Assembly (NCBI GenBank): GCA_003116975.1
Contig: BGKB01000030.1
Location: forward strand, 434,561-498,560
Length of the DNA: 64,000 nucleotides
Direction: 5' to 3'
Source: Aurantiochytrium sp. KH105
Lineage: Eukaryota > Sar > Bigyra > Thraustochytrida > Thraustochytriidae
Below the pieces are notes generated by a model. It saw nothing but the letters and a program-made list of their open reading frames with translations. It searched no databases and was not told the DNA's origin. The position numbers and the translations under genes are program-made. Shown here piece after piece: positions 29,934-40,245 of this stretch; the first letter of the stretch is position 1; each line of letters begins with the position of its first letter.

Positions 29934-31028
29934 TTAAACAAGGTGACTTGGGGACTCGTTGAAGAGTGTCTTTAGAATAAAGGCCTGGCCCAAAAGCTCT
30001 TCGATACGAACTACATCCCAATCACTGGTGGGCAAGTTTTGCAGAAACATGAGCAAATCCTGAAAACTCATTCGCTGCAACTCGTTGGACCAGGTCACCA
30101 GGAGCGCAGCACACACATAGACGTGAAAAGAGTCAAAACCCTCGCGCTCCTCGGCCAGGTAGGTGTCCCAAAGTCGCACAATCGAATTGAGCTCGAGCTC
30201 ACGAACCAAGAGACAATTCATCCAGCGAAAGGCAAACTGATTGAAATCCACGTGCTCATTCTGCAGGTGGTCGTGCAGAGGTTGGTCGATGCGCTGAATG
30301 ATGCCCTGCAGACGATAAAACATGCGCTGCAAGCCGGGCTGCAGCATTGTATAGTGGTCCTGAATCCCGTCGAGGAGTTTGGTCAGGCACCAGTACGAAT
30401 CGGCCTCCACGGCGCGAAGAATATCTGGGTCCACGATCGAGGCATCATAAGCGTTAATTGTCTTGATCTCGCCGTCCGACAGATGATCCGCCAAAAAGAC
30501 AACATAGAATGGCGTCACCAAGTCATTCATGCCCTGCACATAGCCGCTCGCCGGGTGCCGAATGGCCCAAATGTACAGCATCCGCTCGAGACTTCGACGC
30601 ACCTCATCGCAGTGAAAGAGAGGCATGCCGGGGTTTGTACGCGGAATATCGAGCAAGATTTGTCGAAGCATTTTTTGATCCTCCTCGGACCGTTCTGCGT
30701 CGGCGTTGTTATAGTACATGGGCAAGCAGTCAAAGTATTCTTGCCTCTTGCGCCGCAGCGTCGCGTCGCGTCGTTCGCGTTTCGTCGGCAAGTAGCCGAG
30801 CAGAAGCTGCCACACAGGCCCTCGGACGCGATCGGGCACGCGGGTCCAGCTCGCGGCCCTCAACTTGTCCAGGTCCAGGTCTGCGGCCTGCAAAAGTGCG
30901 TCAAAGAGGACATCCTTGGATGAGGTCGCTCGAGCGCTTTTCGTCGGGTGACTACCGTTCGCTGGCGCGCCCTTGTCGGCATTTGCTGCGTGTGCTTTCC
31001 CATCGCTTTGGCCCAACACACCGTTCAT
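29934..31028 (-). CDS. TBC-domain Rab GTPase-activating protein, TBC1D22/Gyp1 type
   Basis: The 364-residue frame starts at ATG 31028. Residues 1-50 are a polar leader and the TBC domain fills about 55-345. The dual catalytic fingers are present: arginine in DIPRTNPG (R130) and glutamine in SGYVQGMNDL (Q165). Family-specific stretches YIWAIRHPASGYVQG, YWCLTKLLDGIQDHY, QFAFRWMNCLL and LFLQNLP match TBC1D22 closely. These proteins stimulate GTP hydrolysis by Golgi Rabs (Gyp1 acts on Ypt1/Rab1). Human TBC1D22 is longer, with a larger disordered N-terminus. Confidence 0.92.
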   Translation of the reverse strand: MNGVLGQSDGKAHAANADKGAPANGSHPTKSARATSSKDVLFDALLQAADLDLDKLRAASWTRVPDRVRGPVWQLLLGYLPTKRERRDATLRRKRQEYFDCLPMYYNNADAERSEEDQKMLRQILLDIPRTNPGMPLFHCDEVRRSLERMLYIWAIRHPASGYVQGMNDLVTPFYVVFLADHLSDGEIKTINAYDASIVDPDILRAVEADSYWCLTKLLDGIQDHYTMLQPGLQRMFYRLQGIIQRIDQPLHDHLQNEHVDFNQFAFRWMNCLLVRELELNSIVRLWDTYLAEEREGFDSFHVYVCAALLVTWSNELQRMSFQDLLMFLQNLPTSDWDVVRIEELLGQAFILKTLFNESPSHLV

Positions 31029-32473
31029 GGGCTCGCTGTCCCAAGATCGCGAGGTCGCGAGGTCGCGTCGATGCCTTTTCTCTCTTTACAAAAGAAGAAG
31101 AAGAAGAAGAAGAAGAAGAAGGAGGAGCACGAAGAGGGAAATTTGGGAGTCGTGCACGGAGCGAGACGGTCGGTCTTGCGGTCCGCGTACGCAGCGGGGA
31201 GAAGAAAGAGAGGTCGCGAGTTGGGCTCGCACTGTGCTCTCTTTTCCAGGCTCTTCGAGACGCTACGTCCGCGCCCCCGCGCACCCCGGGCGCAGGCGCT
31301 GTCTCCCTCCGCGGGCTCGCCGGGGCCAAGTTCGGAGGCCCCTCCCTCCCTCGCTCCTTCGCGCGACCACGGTCAGGCAGGATCCGCCGCCCGAGCGCGC
31401 GCGCCGCGCCTGCCCTCTCTGCCCCGCGCCAGCTGCGGCCGCGCCTGCCTCGCCGCCCGCGTCACGAGGCTCGCTCCCGGCTTGGCTTGGCTTGCTTGGC
31501 TTGCTTGCTTTGCGTTGCTCTGCTCTGCTCTGCTCTGCTCTGCTCTGCTCTTTGATCCCGCGCCGCTGCTGTGAGTGATAATACAATACTACAACTTGTA
31601 CGTACAAAGAGGGCCACGTGGATTCGGGGTCCCCGCCTTGGACGATCGGGGGCCCGCACCGGCGAGGAAGATTGACAGACCGTGAAGGGAAGGAAGCGAG
31701 GAGGGATGAAAGGGAAGGGAAGTGAGCCCGGCCGAGGCTCTGCTCTCTGCTCTGCTCTCTGCTGCTCTCTCCTCCGCTCTCTGCTGCTCTCTGCAGATGC
31801 CTGCCAGTCGCAGTCGTATCGCCGGCACAGACAGACCCGGCCCCGGGGAGACGAAACTCGGCACGGACTCATCATGATAAGAGACTTACTTGGACGACGA
31901 CTTGGTCTCGGACCCGGACTCGGACTCGGACGAGAGAGACTCGAGCGAGCTGCCAGTGAACTGTGAGCTGAGCTGAGCTGCGGCGTGTTCTCCGAGTCGC
32001 GGCCTGTTCTCCTTGCTGTTCCAATTGGCGTGCCGAGGCGGGGCTGCTTGGCCCGCCACAGCAGCATGGTCGCATCGCTCGCTGCCAGCCCATCCGCTAC
32101 GCTCGCTCGCTTCTCACGTGTGCTTGCCTGCTCCGAGCTGCCTGCGCTCGGAGATTGTTGCCTCCTCGGACTCCAAGTTGGTTGCTGTTGCTTGCTGGGC
32201 ACGGCGAGTGACGAGAAAAGACAAGCTAGCAAGCTAGCACGCACGCACGCACGCACGCACGCACAGCGCCACAGCGGCTGTAGCAGCAGCAGCAGCCAGG
32301 CAGCTCAGCAGCGACGCCAGCAAAGCCACAGCAACAAACCAAACCCGGCCTAGCCGTAGCGGCCACTGGCTGGCTGACTGACTGCACGCGCCGCGCGCCC
32401 GGCGGTGGCAGCAGCCCGCCAGCAGCACTCGCTGCAGCAGCGAGCACGAGCAGGAGCGAGCGAGCACGTCGCG
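31029..32473. other. Divergent promoter region of the TBC and GTPase-fusion genes
   Basis: Simple repeats dominate: (GAA)n 31092-31126, CTTGG/CTTGC repeats near 31485-31510, (GCTCT)n 31516-31552, CTCTGCTG tracts near 31740-31800, GGACTC repeats near 31910-31930, (GCAC)n 32237-32266 and CAG tracts near 32285-32300. Open frames here read through repeats and are not called. Confidence 0.55.
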
Positions 32474-35199
32474 ATGCGCGAGGTGAGCGTGGTCGTGTGC
32501 GGGAGCGCCAAGAGCGGCAAGAGCGCGGTGGCGCGCGAGCTTGTGCGCACGCCACGCCTCGCTCGGGTCGGGTCGTCGTCAACCGGCGAGGTAGGCCTGG
32601 TTCGGGACCACGCAGCAACGAGCGGCTGGCTCACCGCAGAACTCTTCCAGGGCGACCTGCTGCAAGGCAGAAGCAAACTCGCCCGAACCGAGGTCCACCT
32701 CGACGTCTGGGACCTTGCTGCGCTCGACTGTATCAGCGACGAGCTTGCCACGACCTACTTACGGAACGCGCAAGTCGTCTTCATCGCCTTTGACGTCACC
32801 TCGCGCGCGTCCTTTGAAGAAGTATACTATTGGCACGAAATTGTGCGACGTACTGGTCCTGTGCACCAAGTCTGCTATGTGTTGGCGCATAAAATCGACC
32901 TCACCCGCAGGAGAGTTGTTGGTCTCGAGGAAGCTCGCAACGCAGCGGCTCGACTTGGCATCCGCCTCTTGGAGACGACCTGTCAGGGCATGGGGCCCGA
33001 TCTTCTCCGGGCCGCATTTTACGAAATTGCCGAAGATTTTGTCAAACGCGACGTCCTACCGCATTACCAGCAGGTCATCGTGCCTTCGTTTTCGCTCGGA
33101 GCCGCCAAAGGCAGGTCCGGAGCTGCAGCGAGTGCCGGGCACGCCGCCGCCAGCGACGAGGACGGCGACGACGATGATGATGACGGGCTCGTGGGAGGTG
33201 GCATTGACGACCCGGCACGCGAAAGTGAGCCGGAGAGTCCTTCGCCATCGTTTGATGCTTCGTTCTGGAACATTGTCGCCTCTGTGCAGGGTCCCTTTGG
33301 AGCGATCGTGCCGCAAGTAGCCCCCGACACGATTGCATCGCGTCTGTGGAAGTGGTTCAATGCCAAAGCTCGAGCAGCTGCGCAAGACCTCGAGCGGGAC
33401 CGCGAGCGTCTGGTCAAGTGGATGGCCCGTCTTGGCGTACCCGCGGTGGATCCAGACCTGATCTCGGCTGCTCGTCTCTTGCGCGTGCTTTCGAGTGGTT
33501 GGGCAGAAGTGCAAGCTTTGGAAATTGCTGCAAGCGCCCATGCCCTCGGGTTCGATCGCGTGGCCCAGCTCAAGCGGCGGGAGAGCCTTCAGTCACGACA
33601 GCTGCGAGACAACGAGCTCCGCTGCCCGCTTGGTTGCGGCACGATCCTAATTGACCGCGCATCGAATATTCACGAACATGTTTCCGATCAGTGTCGACTC
33701 CGTCAGGTACCGTGTCCGCTGGGATGTAAGTTTCTTCCGCCTCTCTTGTACTACTCCCCATTTATCTTTTCCCTTCTACTTCTTCTTCTCCTTTTCTTCA
33801 ATAATGGAGACAAACTCTCAAAGCGATCTTCCAAATGCAGTCGACTAACGAAACGTGAGGGATTCATGAACGCATGCGTACAGGTGATGAAAAAATTCGT
33901 TTTGGAGATGTCAGCGATCACCTCAAAGGTTCCTGCGCAAAACGTTTCGTCGAGTGCCCCGTCTGCACCGAGCTCGTCGAGCAAGGTGCTCTTGTTCCGC
34001 ACAGCGAGCGGTGGCGTCTGTATCCGCGACACTTGTGGATCAAGGCGGACCTCGTGCACTGGGCTGCAATCAAGGTGAGCGCCGCTGCTGCACAGACCAT
34101 CTTGGAAAGCCCCATGGCTGGTGAAGGCCCCCATGTTGACGCCACTCGGATTGCAGCGTTGCTTGGCTGCACCGTGGAGGACGTGCAAGCGGCTCTGCCT
34201 GCGTCTCCTGCACCTCGGGGAACTTTACTTCGAGAAGATAGCGGATGGTTTTCGGCCGCGCGCGATGAGCGCGATTTCTTGCATCAAGGCAAGCGCGAAT
34301 TATCTCATAGCAGCAGCAGCAGCAATGGCAGAGGCCTGAACAAACATGAGAGCATGAATATAGGGAGTCGTGCGAATGATCTTTCTCGTGATGAAAGCGA
34401 CGAGGACAGTGACGTTGAAGGCAACACTGGCGGGGATGGCGCAAGTCACGAAGCGGAACCATTTGCGCAATTTTCAAGTCAAACAACCAGTCCAACAGTG
34501 GTGAGAGCCGGCACGGCTCAGAAGCGTCTTGTCCAAGCTCAAGTCGACTCGCTTGCTGCTGGCACTAACCATGAGGGGGATAGTAGCCAACTGGGACAGG
34601 ACCAAAAATTGGCTTCGGCTTCGGCTTCGGCTGCTGCTGCTGCTGCTGCTGCTGCTCCTCCTCCTCCTTCTGCTGCGGCTGCAGAGGCCAGTTTAGCTGC
34701 CGAAATCGAGAATCATGATAGAAACAAGCTTGCGTACGAGCAATCACCAAGGAGCGCGCTCGGCCCGCCACCTGACTCGTCTCGACCTGCTGCAAACCCG
34801 ATGCTTGCGGGTATCACCAATTTTGACAAGCGCTCTCTGAAAAAGGGTTCTTCCGCTGCGTCAGAACTCGGCGCCGCAGGAGGACCACCCGCTCACCAAG
34901 GCTCGCCGCTTGTGGCAGGCATTGCAAACTTTGATCGCTCCAAATTGAAACGCGCCACTGCGCCAAAGACCGGGCAAAAGGAGGCCGCGGTGCCGGCCAA
35001 GAGCATGAACCCTCTCGTTGCCGGTATTGCTAGTTTCGATCGTTCGAAGCTACGTCACACTGAGCCCGGTGATCGGAGCGATGAAGCCGGGGGGAAATTC
35101 GCGCCTCCAAGCCCCAGTAATCCCTCGAGCAATCCTCTGTACTCTGCTTTGGCACAAGCGATAGAGCGCCGTCGCGAGGCCATTGAAGGTCGTGACTGA
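32474..35199 (+). CDS. Ras-like GTPase / TRAF-type zinc finger / beta-thymosin (WH2) repeat fusion, two exons
   Basis: The exons are 32474-33725 and 33884-35199, giving 855 residues from ATG 32474. Residues 1 to about 185 resemble a small GTPase: P-loop GSAKSGKS (10-17), DVWDLAALD in place of WDTAGQE, FDVTSRASF, and HKID (139-142) in place of NKxD, so nucleotide handling may be altered. An acidic linker and a helical region follow. Residues about 384-445 form TRAF-type zinc fingers with CPLGC at 384-388 and 414-418. The C-terminal third carries three actin-binding modules, VAGIASFDRSKLRH and relatives (722-739, 758-775, 793-810), like beta-thymosin FDKSKLKKTE. A last NPLYSALAQAI segment resembles a WH2 start. 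A membrane-signalling or E3-like link to actin is inference. Confidence 0.75.
33726..33883 (+). other. Spliceosomal intron (158 bp) in the GTPase fusion gene
   Basis: The donor is GTAAGT at 33726 and the acceptor is ACAG ending at 33883. A branch-point-like CTAAC lies at 33844-33848, about 35 bases before the acceptor. The length is not a multiple of three. Removal joins T and GT into a Cys codon and restores CPLGCDEKIRFGDVSDHL, a typical TRAF-type finger, whereas reading through leaves the family pattern and soon stops. Confidence 0.85.
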
Positions 35200-36209
35200 C
35201 AGTAAGTACGACCGACACCGATCGCAGGCTATGTATGTATTGCATTCGTGACAACTAGTCATAGTAAAAATGAAAATAGAAACGGTGTAAATAGAGCCAT
35301 TCTCTTCCTTTTACGAATGCCTTGCTTTTCTTTAAAAATTACAAGGGACCCAGGTGGGAGGGGTGGTGCGTGCTCACGGGGAGACTGACGGCGCGCGAGG
35401 CAATTCGAACTATTACTTTGTATTTTTGACTTCAAGAAAACACGTAGATCATTAGCTCGATCAACAGCTCGATCGATCGTGCATGTCATGTCACCAGTAT
35501 AGACGCATGAAAGCAAGAGTGCGTGCGGGGGTCTACTTGAAGAATGTGCATTGAAAGAGGAGCAAAGGCCTTGGAGATCAATTGAAAAAACTTTAGGCAG
35601 AGCTATTTGCATTTAAAAGGACGATCTGTTGTTATCAGGACGAACCAAAAAGATGGATAGGAGAAATCCTTTTTCGAAAAGAAAAGCTTGTCGGGTCAAG
35701 AAAAAGGCGTCATTTTCGAAAATAGAAAAAAAAAGAATCTATGTGAAGATGAAGGATAAAAGGGCTGCTGGCACTGATCAGAACAAGTAATAAATAGTTT
35801 TCACCTATAAAAATTGTGGCGATTGGAAGGGACCCGCCTGCTCGATCTCAGACCACAAAAACCTCGTTTAATCGATTTTTGAGAACATCAAACTGGTCAA
35901 GCACCTACTCCATCATAATTTGATTCCTCTGAGAGCTTTTAGCATCGTTCCACTATCCGCATTTGGTGTTTATCAGCATTTTCCCATTATTGCTCCAAAA
36001 AGTATTTCAATAAATTTTAAAACAAAGTTAAATATTATCCTTGAAAAGTATAAAGAATAGTCAATACTTCCCAAAATAAATAATTTGTAATGATTTTTTT
36101 GACATTTTATGCTTGCTAAATTATTTTGATAGAGTATTTTTATAATCTTGTGATATTTTGTAAATTTGCTGTATATTGGATGATTTCTGCTATGAAGTTT
36201 GCAGTACGC
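35200..36209. other. AT-rich intergenic island
   Basis: The 3' flank of the GTPase fusion passes into markedly AT-rich DNA, strongest at about 35985-36185 with many TAAAT and AATTT words. It ends at the TTAA target site of the second transposable element. No open frame of note, tRNA-like or tandem structure is seen. Confidence 0.6.
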
Positions 36210-36616
36210 TTAACACGGAGTTCGCGAGTAAAGTACGTGATCGTCTCCTCATAATCGAAGGCCTCCTGGGCATCAGACCCATCCGGCTTTGCCTCGATCG
36301 GCGCGCGGCCGCGGCAGCGTGCGCGCGACCCCGGGGGAGGACGCCGGCCGGGAGCGCGCGGGCGTGCGGGGTGTCCCTGCAAAATTGCTTCGGCCCGGCA
36401 AAGACCTAATCAGCAGCTAATCATCAGGAAGCATCTTAGGGAACAAGCAGGCAGAACCGGGACCTGCGAGCCCCTGAGCGTCCGTGCGGGCCTTGCGGGG
36501 GCGTAGAAGGCGCGACAAGGCCGGTGGGCGAGCCGCATGAGCGGAGTAGAAGTGAGATTGGCGCAAATGCATCGGAATTATCTTTGTTTATCGTTACGTC
36601 TGGGGTCAGCAAGTCG

Positions 36617-37480
36617 TCAAACCTCCGACCTCTGCTTCTTGAGGGCATGCTTCATGTTGGCGAGCTTGGTCTTGAGCTGCTTGTCTTCCGGAAACAACGC
36701 CGGCTTGTCACCTGGCATCGCATTCCAGTCTGCCTCGGTCTGGCCCCACTTTTCGCGGAAGAAGTGGAGGGCATCCATCGTGGTCAAGGATTGCTCGAGT
36801 GCTTCTTGGAGCGTTGCGATGTAGCGCGGGTCCAGCCGGTGGCGCTTCCGCTTGGGAGCACGCTCTGCTTGCGTGCTGCCTTGCGTGCTGCTCTGCGTGC
36901 TGCTTTGCGTGTTTTGCGTTGCTTGCCCATGGCCAGCGGATTGCCGAGCTCTTCGCATCTGTGCCCACTTGTTGATGATGGTCTTGTCCTGGAGGAACTT
37001 GCTTGGCTTTGGCCCTCCGAGCGCGGTCAACGCGGCCTCAGTGGCGCCCCATTTGCTCCGAAAGTAGTCGAGGGTCTCGTCCTTTGTCAGATTCTGGTCG
37101 ATAGCTTCTCGAAGGGTGGCGACGTAGCGCTTGTCCATGCCTCGGCCCGCTGGAGTGTCGAGAGGACGACCCTCCTTCTGAAGTCTGAAAAGACGTTGGA
37201 TCTCCGTGTTGATGTCGGCTTCCCCCGGTATGTCCATCCTGAAGGGATAGTGCTTCTCCAAGCTCTCGAGAATAAGTGAAGCGGACTGTTTGGCGCCTTG
37301 GTCTCGGATACCTCGCTCGAAGATCTCGCGGATAGTTGCTCGCCACGGCTCCATGTCGATCTTCTCGCCGTAGAGCTTCCCGTGTGAGGGACGGTGCGCC
37401 CAGCCTGGCTGGTTGCGGTCTGCAATGGGGGTGACAAAACCCCTCGCGTCTTCGTACTCAGGTTGGTCGCTGCGCATCAT
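36617..37480 (-). CDS. Three-repeat helical protein of the TTAA element (complete copy)
   Basis: The 287-residue frame starts at ATG 37480, the first of paired ATGs also present in copy 1. It contains three related units of about 60-70 residues: one opening PWRATIREIFERGI, one RYVATLREAIDQNLT and one RYIATLQEALEQSLT. The second and third share a central FRxKWGxTEA core and end in a basic Met-rich helix (KLANMKHALKK). A Gln/Ser/Thr-rich spacer with APKRKRHR, a probable nuclear signal, separates units two and three. The spacing and central Trp recall helix-bundle DNA-binding repeats such as Myb/SANT, but I do not recognise the family. It may be an accessory protein of the element or a captured host gene. 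Confidence 0.6.
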   Translation of the reverse strand: MMRSDQPEYEDARGFVTPIADRNQPGWAHRPSHGKLYGEKIDMEPWRATIREIFERGIRDQGAKQSASLILESLEKHYPFRMDIPGEADINTEIQRLFRLQKEGRPLDTPAGRGMDKRYVATLREAIDQNLTKDETLDYFRSKWGATEAALTALGGPKPSKFLQDKTIINKWAQMRRARQSAGHGQATQNTQSSTQSSTQGSTQAERAPKRKRHRLDPRYIATLQEALEQSLTTMDALHFFREKWGQTEADWNAMPGDKPALFPEDKQLKTKLANMKHALKKQRSEV

Positions 37481-37740
37481 ATCATCCACACGGCAGAACC
37501 GGCGGCGGCGCCTCTTCAGCTGCCTCCATATGGCCCTGTTCCTGCGCAAGCCCGTGCGTGAACCACGCGCACAGGCTACCCTTGACCGCGCGCCCTCTCA
37601 CAGGTTTTCCTGGGCAGCAAGGCCCGTACACCCGCGGCGGCACCGCGAGCCCGCCGCACCCCTGCGATCCCCGTCTGCTCCCGCCGTTAGGCGCGCCGCC
37701 CTCCCCCTTCTGCTCCGCCCTTCACGCGCCCGCCTGCCCA

Positions 37741-37751
37741 TATATTATATA
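37741..37751 (-). promoter_or_regulatory. TATA-like element upstream of repeat-protein copy 2
   Basis: TATATTATATA in the same CCCA...GGGCGCCCC frame as in copy 1, about 260 bp upstream of ATG 37480. Confidence 0.45.
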
Positions 37752-37944
37752 GGGCGCCCCGGGGCGCCCGCGGTCTAACTTTGCAACGAGTTGACTTTGC
37801 AGACCAAGACTGCGGCAATCGACGTTTCTCGCCGGTGGGCGAACGGTCGACCAACCGATTCGAAAAAAAAATCAAAGCCGGAGGGGTCTAGGTGCCGATT
37901 GGCCTTCGCAAAATCATGTATTTCTCTCGTGGACTCCGTGTTAA

Positions 37945-39351
37945 ATTATGAAGCACATTTTTTGAGGTGGTCGCGCCCAACAAAGCCCGGCAAAGCCGGA
38001 GTCGGCGCGCGTGTACGCACCGAATGATTTGTAAACGCTAGGCGCGGGATTGAACATGACGTGCATGAGCCCAAAGGCGTGGATTGTCAACTGAGAATCT
38101 TCGCGTCCCTGCACGCGTGGAGGCGGGAGCTAGCTACCTTGCTCCATGGATCCCATCGCGTAGCGAGGGCTCGCGGTGGCTCGCTTATCGTGTGCACCCA
38201 AAGAGCAGTCGATGCGCAAGAATGAGAGGATTCGGAGATCCTTGATGGACGTTTCTTCGATTCCAGTCCTCCGTGCGCTGACGGCCGACTCAGCGCGCGC
38301 GCGAACAGAAGGGCGTCCCCGTCGCCTACACGCGGCTAGGTCGCCGGCGCTCTCGCTGCTGCAGCAGTCTAGTCGCGCAGAAGAAGCGGAGTCTCTGAGG
38401 CTACGATCGAGGAAGTACTATTTATCGAGGAAATTGAGTCATTGATTCATTTATTCTCGGGGCCGGGAATTTCCTGTTTCTCACCTCATAGAGACTGTGA
38501 CAATCGCCAGAATGATTCGCGCCATGATGAGGCTTGGGCTTCTGACCCTCATGGCCAGTCAGGACATAGTTGTGCGGAAGCTTATTCGACTCAGCAAACG
38601 GTCTGGGACCTCTGCCCAAACGTCAATCGCGAATGCTTGCGCGTGATCTTTCACTGCACTTTCACCTGTTGTGCGAATCAATTATCGTAGCTTTCACCTT
38701 GTGGCCTCGCGACTTGCGCTGGTCACTCGCTCGCATGTGCTGATTCCTGCGAGACAGCGGACGGGCATATTGACTCCCCTGGTTGTCTAACGGGAAGACT
38801 TCGGAATGAGTACGAAGTCATATCCGTGCTTGATTAGGTGCTAGTAGGCAGGCAACCGAGGCACGAAATGGTTGATAGTTAATTACACAATGCGCAGTGA
38901 ATTTGTACTCTGAAGCACAAAAAAGCGAAGGTCATTCATGATACTTTTTCTTACAATCGAGACCGAAAATTTCTTCTTCTACCTGCGAAAAAGAAATGAA
39001 GATAAGATGAACGACTCGCTTTCATTTCCTCTAGGCCTTGCTTGCGTTCATTTTTAAAGAATAGTGTTTTGCACCAGATAAGCCAGGTTCTTGCTCACCA
39101 GCGTAAAATGCAAGGACCCTTTAAAGTCTTCTCTCCAGAGTCCACGAGTACGTTTGTTGCACCTACTTTTCTTCACTTTCGAAAAACGACAATCTGTCTC
39201 TCTCATCGTTGACGTTTCGTCAAAAACCACCCCTGCCTTTGTAAATTATGTTTCTTATCGCCTTTGTTGAATATAACATCGCTCTCTCTTTCCAAAGGGA
39301 CAGAACGAGACAGACACAGAAGAACGTCCAAAAAAAAAGAAGATTGCGGCA
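37945..39351. other. Intergenic region upstream of isopentenyl phosphate kinase
   Basis: 1.4 kb between the element and the kinase gene. A purine-rich A tract (39330-39340) lies just before the kinase ATG. Small open frames (such as 38176-38445) have no recognisable features. I see no repeats or RNA genes here. Confidence 0.5.
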
Positions 39352-40245
39352 ATGCGCGAGCTTGTGCTCGTCAAGCTTGGAGGCGGAGCCATCACTGACA
39401 AGCACTCGCTATGCGAGGCGAACGATGTCGCTCTTGATGCCTTGACTGGAGCGCTTGCGCAGGTATGGAAAAAGGGCATCGACCTCATCGTTGTGCATGG
39501 GGCGGGCTCCTTCGGCCACCTTCGCTGTCGTGCTTGGCAGCTGCAGCGAGGGCGTGCTCTCGACGCCGCGGGGGCAGCAGCACTACCGCTCGATGGAAAC
39601 GGCCTGGACTGCGCCTCTCAGGATGCAGCCGTGTCACGCGTACGTGAGGACCTGCTTACCTTGCACGCCAAAGTCCTTGCATCTTTGAATCGCCATGGCG
39701 TGCCGACACGGAGTCGAGCCCCACATGAGCTCGGAATTCTTGGCACAGGAATGAAACTTGAAGCGGACCTTGCCTCTCTCTTCATCGGACGACTTGCACC
39801 GGAGCGATTTGTCGATGTGACGCTTGGTGATGTTGTTGATTGCCGATCACCTCAAGACTTTGGCGTTTTGTCGGGCGATGATCTCATGGCACGTCTTGCT
39901 TTGGACCTGCCTGGAGTCACTCGCGCTGTTTTTGCGGTCGAAGGCGTCGATGGTCTCCTTCGTGCCCCGCCAAGAGATGGAGAGCCTCAGCAACTTGTCC
40001 CAGAATGGCATCCCGACGATCCGCTTCCTGGGACGCAGCACGATGACACCGTCGATGTGACGGGGGGAATCTTCCTCAAGGTGAATCGAGCTGCTGAAAT
40101 GGCTCGGCACGGTGTTACCACAAAGCTCGTGCGCGCTGTGGCTGACCGTTGTCTTGCCGCGTGTGCTGGAGACAATGCATGTCCTGGGACCCTTGTTTGT
40201 CTCCCCGGCGCCAACGTGGCCGAGGAGGCTTCTACCTCATCATGA
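39352..40245 (+). CDS. IPK: Isopentenyl phosphate kinase (amino-acid kinase family)
   Basis: The 297-residue frame starts at ATG 39352 and matches the family length of about 260-330. Motifs are the N-terminal LVLVKLGGGAITDK nucleotide-binding loop, VHGAGSFGH with the His characteristic of this kinase (H56), LSGDDLMARLA and DVTGGIFLK. The enzyme phosphorylates isopentenyl phosphate to isopentenyl diphosphate, the last step of the archaeal-type mevalonate route. In eukaryotes it may salvage monophosphates alongside the usual pathway. Aspartokinase and glutamate-5-kinase share the fold, but SFGH and the absence of ACT or PUA domains argue against them. It converges on the BUD22-like gene. Confidence 0.85.
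   Translation: MRELVLVKLGGGAITDKHSLCEANDVALDALTGALAQVWKKGIDLIVVHGAGSFGHLRCRAWQLQRGRALDAAGAAALPLDGNGLDCASQDAAVSRVREDLLTLHAKVLASLNRHGVPTRSRAPHELGILGTGMKLEADLASLFIGRLAPERFVDVTLGDVVDCRSPQDFGVLSGDDLMARLALDLPGVTRAVFAVEGVDGLLRAPPRDGEPQQLVPEWHPDDPLPGTQHDDTVDVTGGIFLKVNRAAEMARHGVTTKLVRAVADRCLAACAGDNACPGTLVCLPGANVAEEASTSS

Larger units (their letters stand above)
36214..37940 (-). mobile_element. TTAA-flanked inverted-repeat DNA element, copy 2 (complete)
   Basis: TTAA flanks both ends (36210-36213 and 37941-37944). The terminal inverted repeats begin CACGGAGT and agree at 22 of 28 positions (36214-36241 against the reverse complement of 37913-37940). The left end matches the right end of copy 1 exactly over 16 bases. 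The 1,727-bp element carries one gene on the minus strand (36617-37480) with its own TATA region, and GC-rich DNA near the left end. No transposase is visible. TTAA duplication suggests piggyBac or another TTAA-targeting superfamily; the terminal bases CAC are not diagnostic. Confidence 0.78.

Noticed and set aside
36390-37996. An 11-bp direct repeat, GCCCGGCAAAG, at 36391 and about 37986, considered as a target duplication for copy 2.
   Set aside because: The left copy lies inside the element once the TTAA-flanked inverted repeats are aligned, and the right copy lies outside it. The TTAA boundaries are supported by copy 1.
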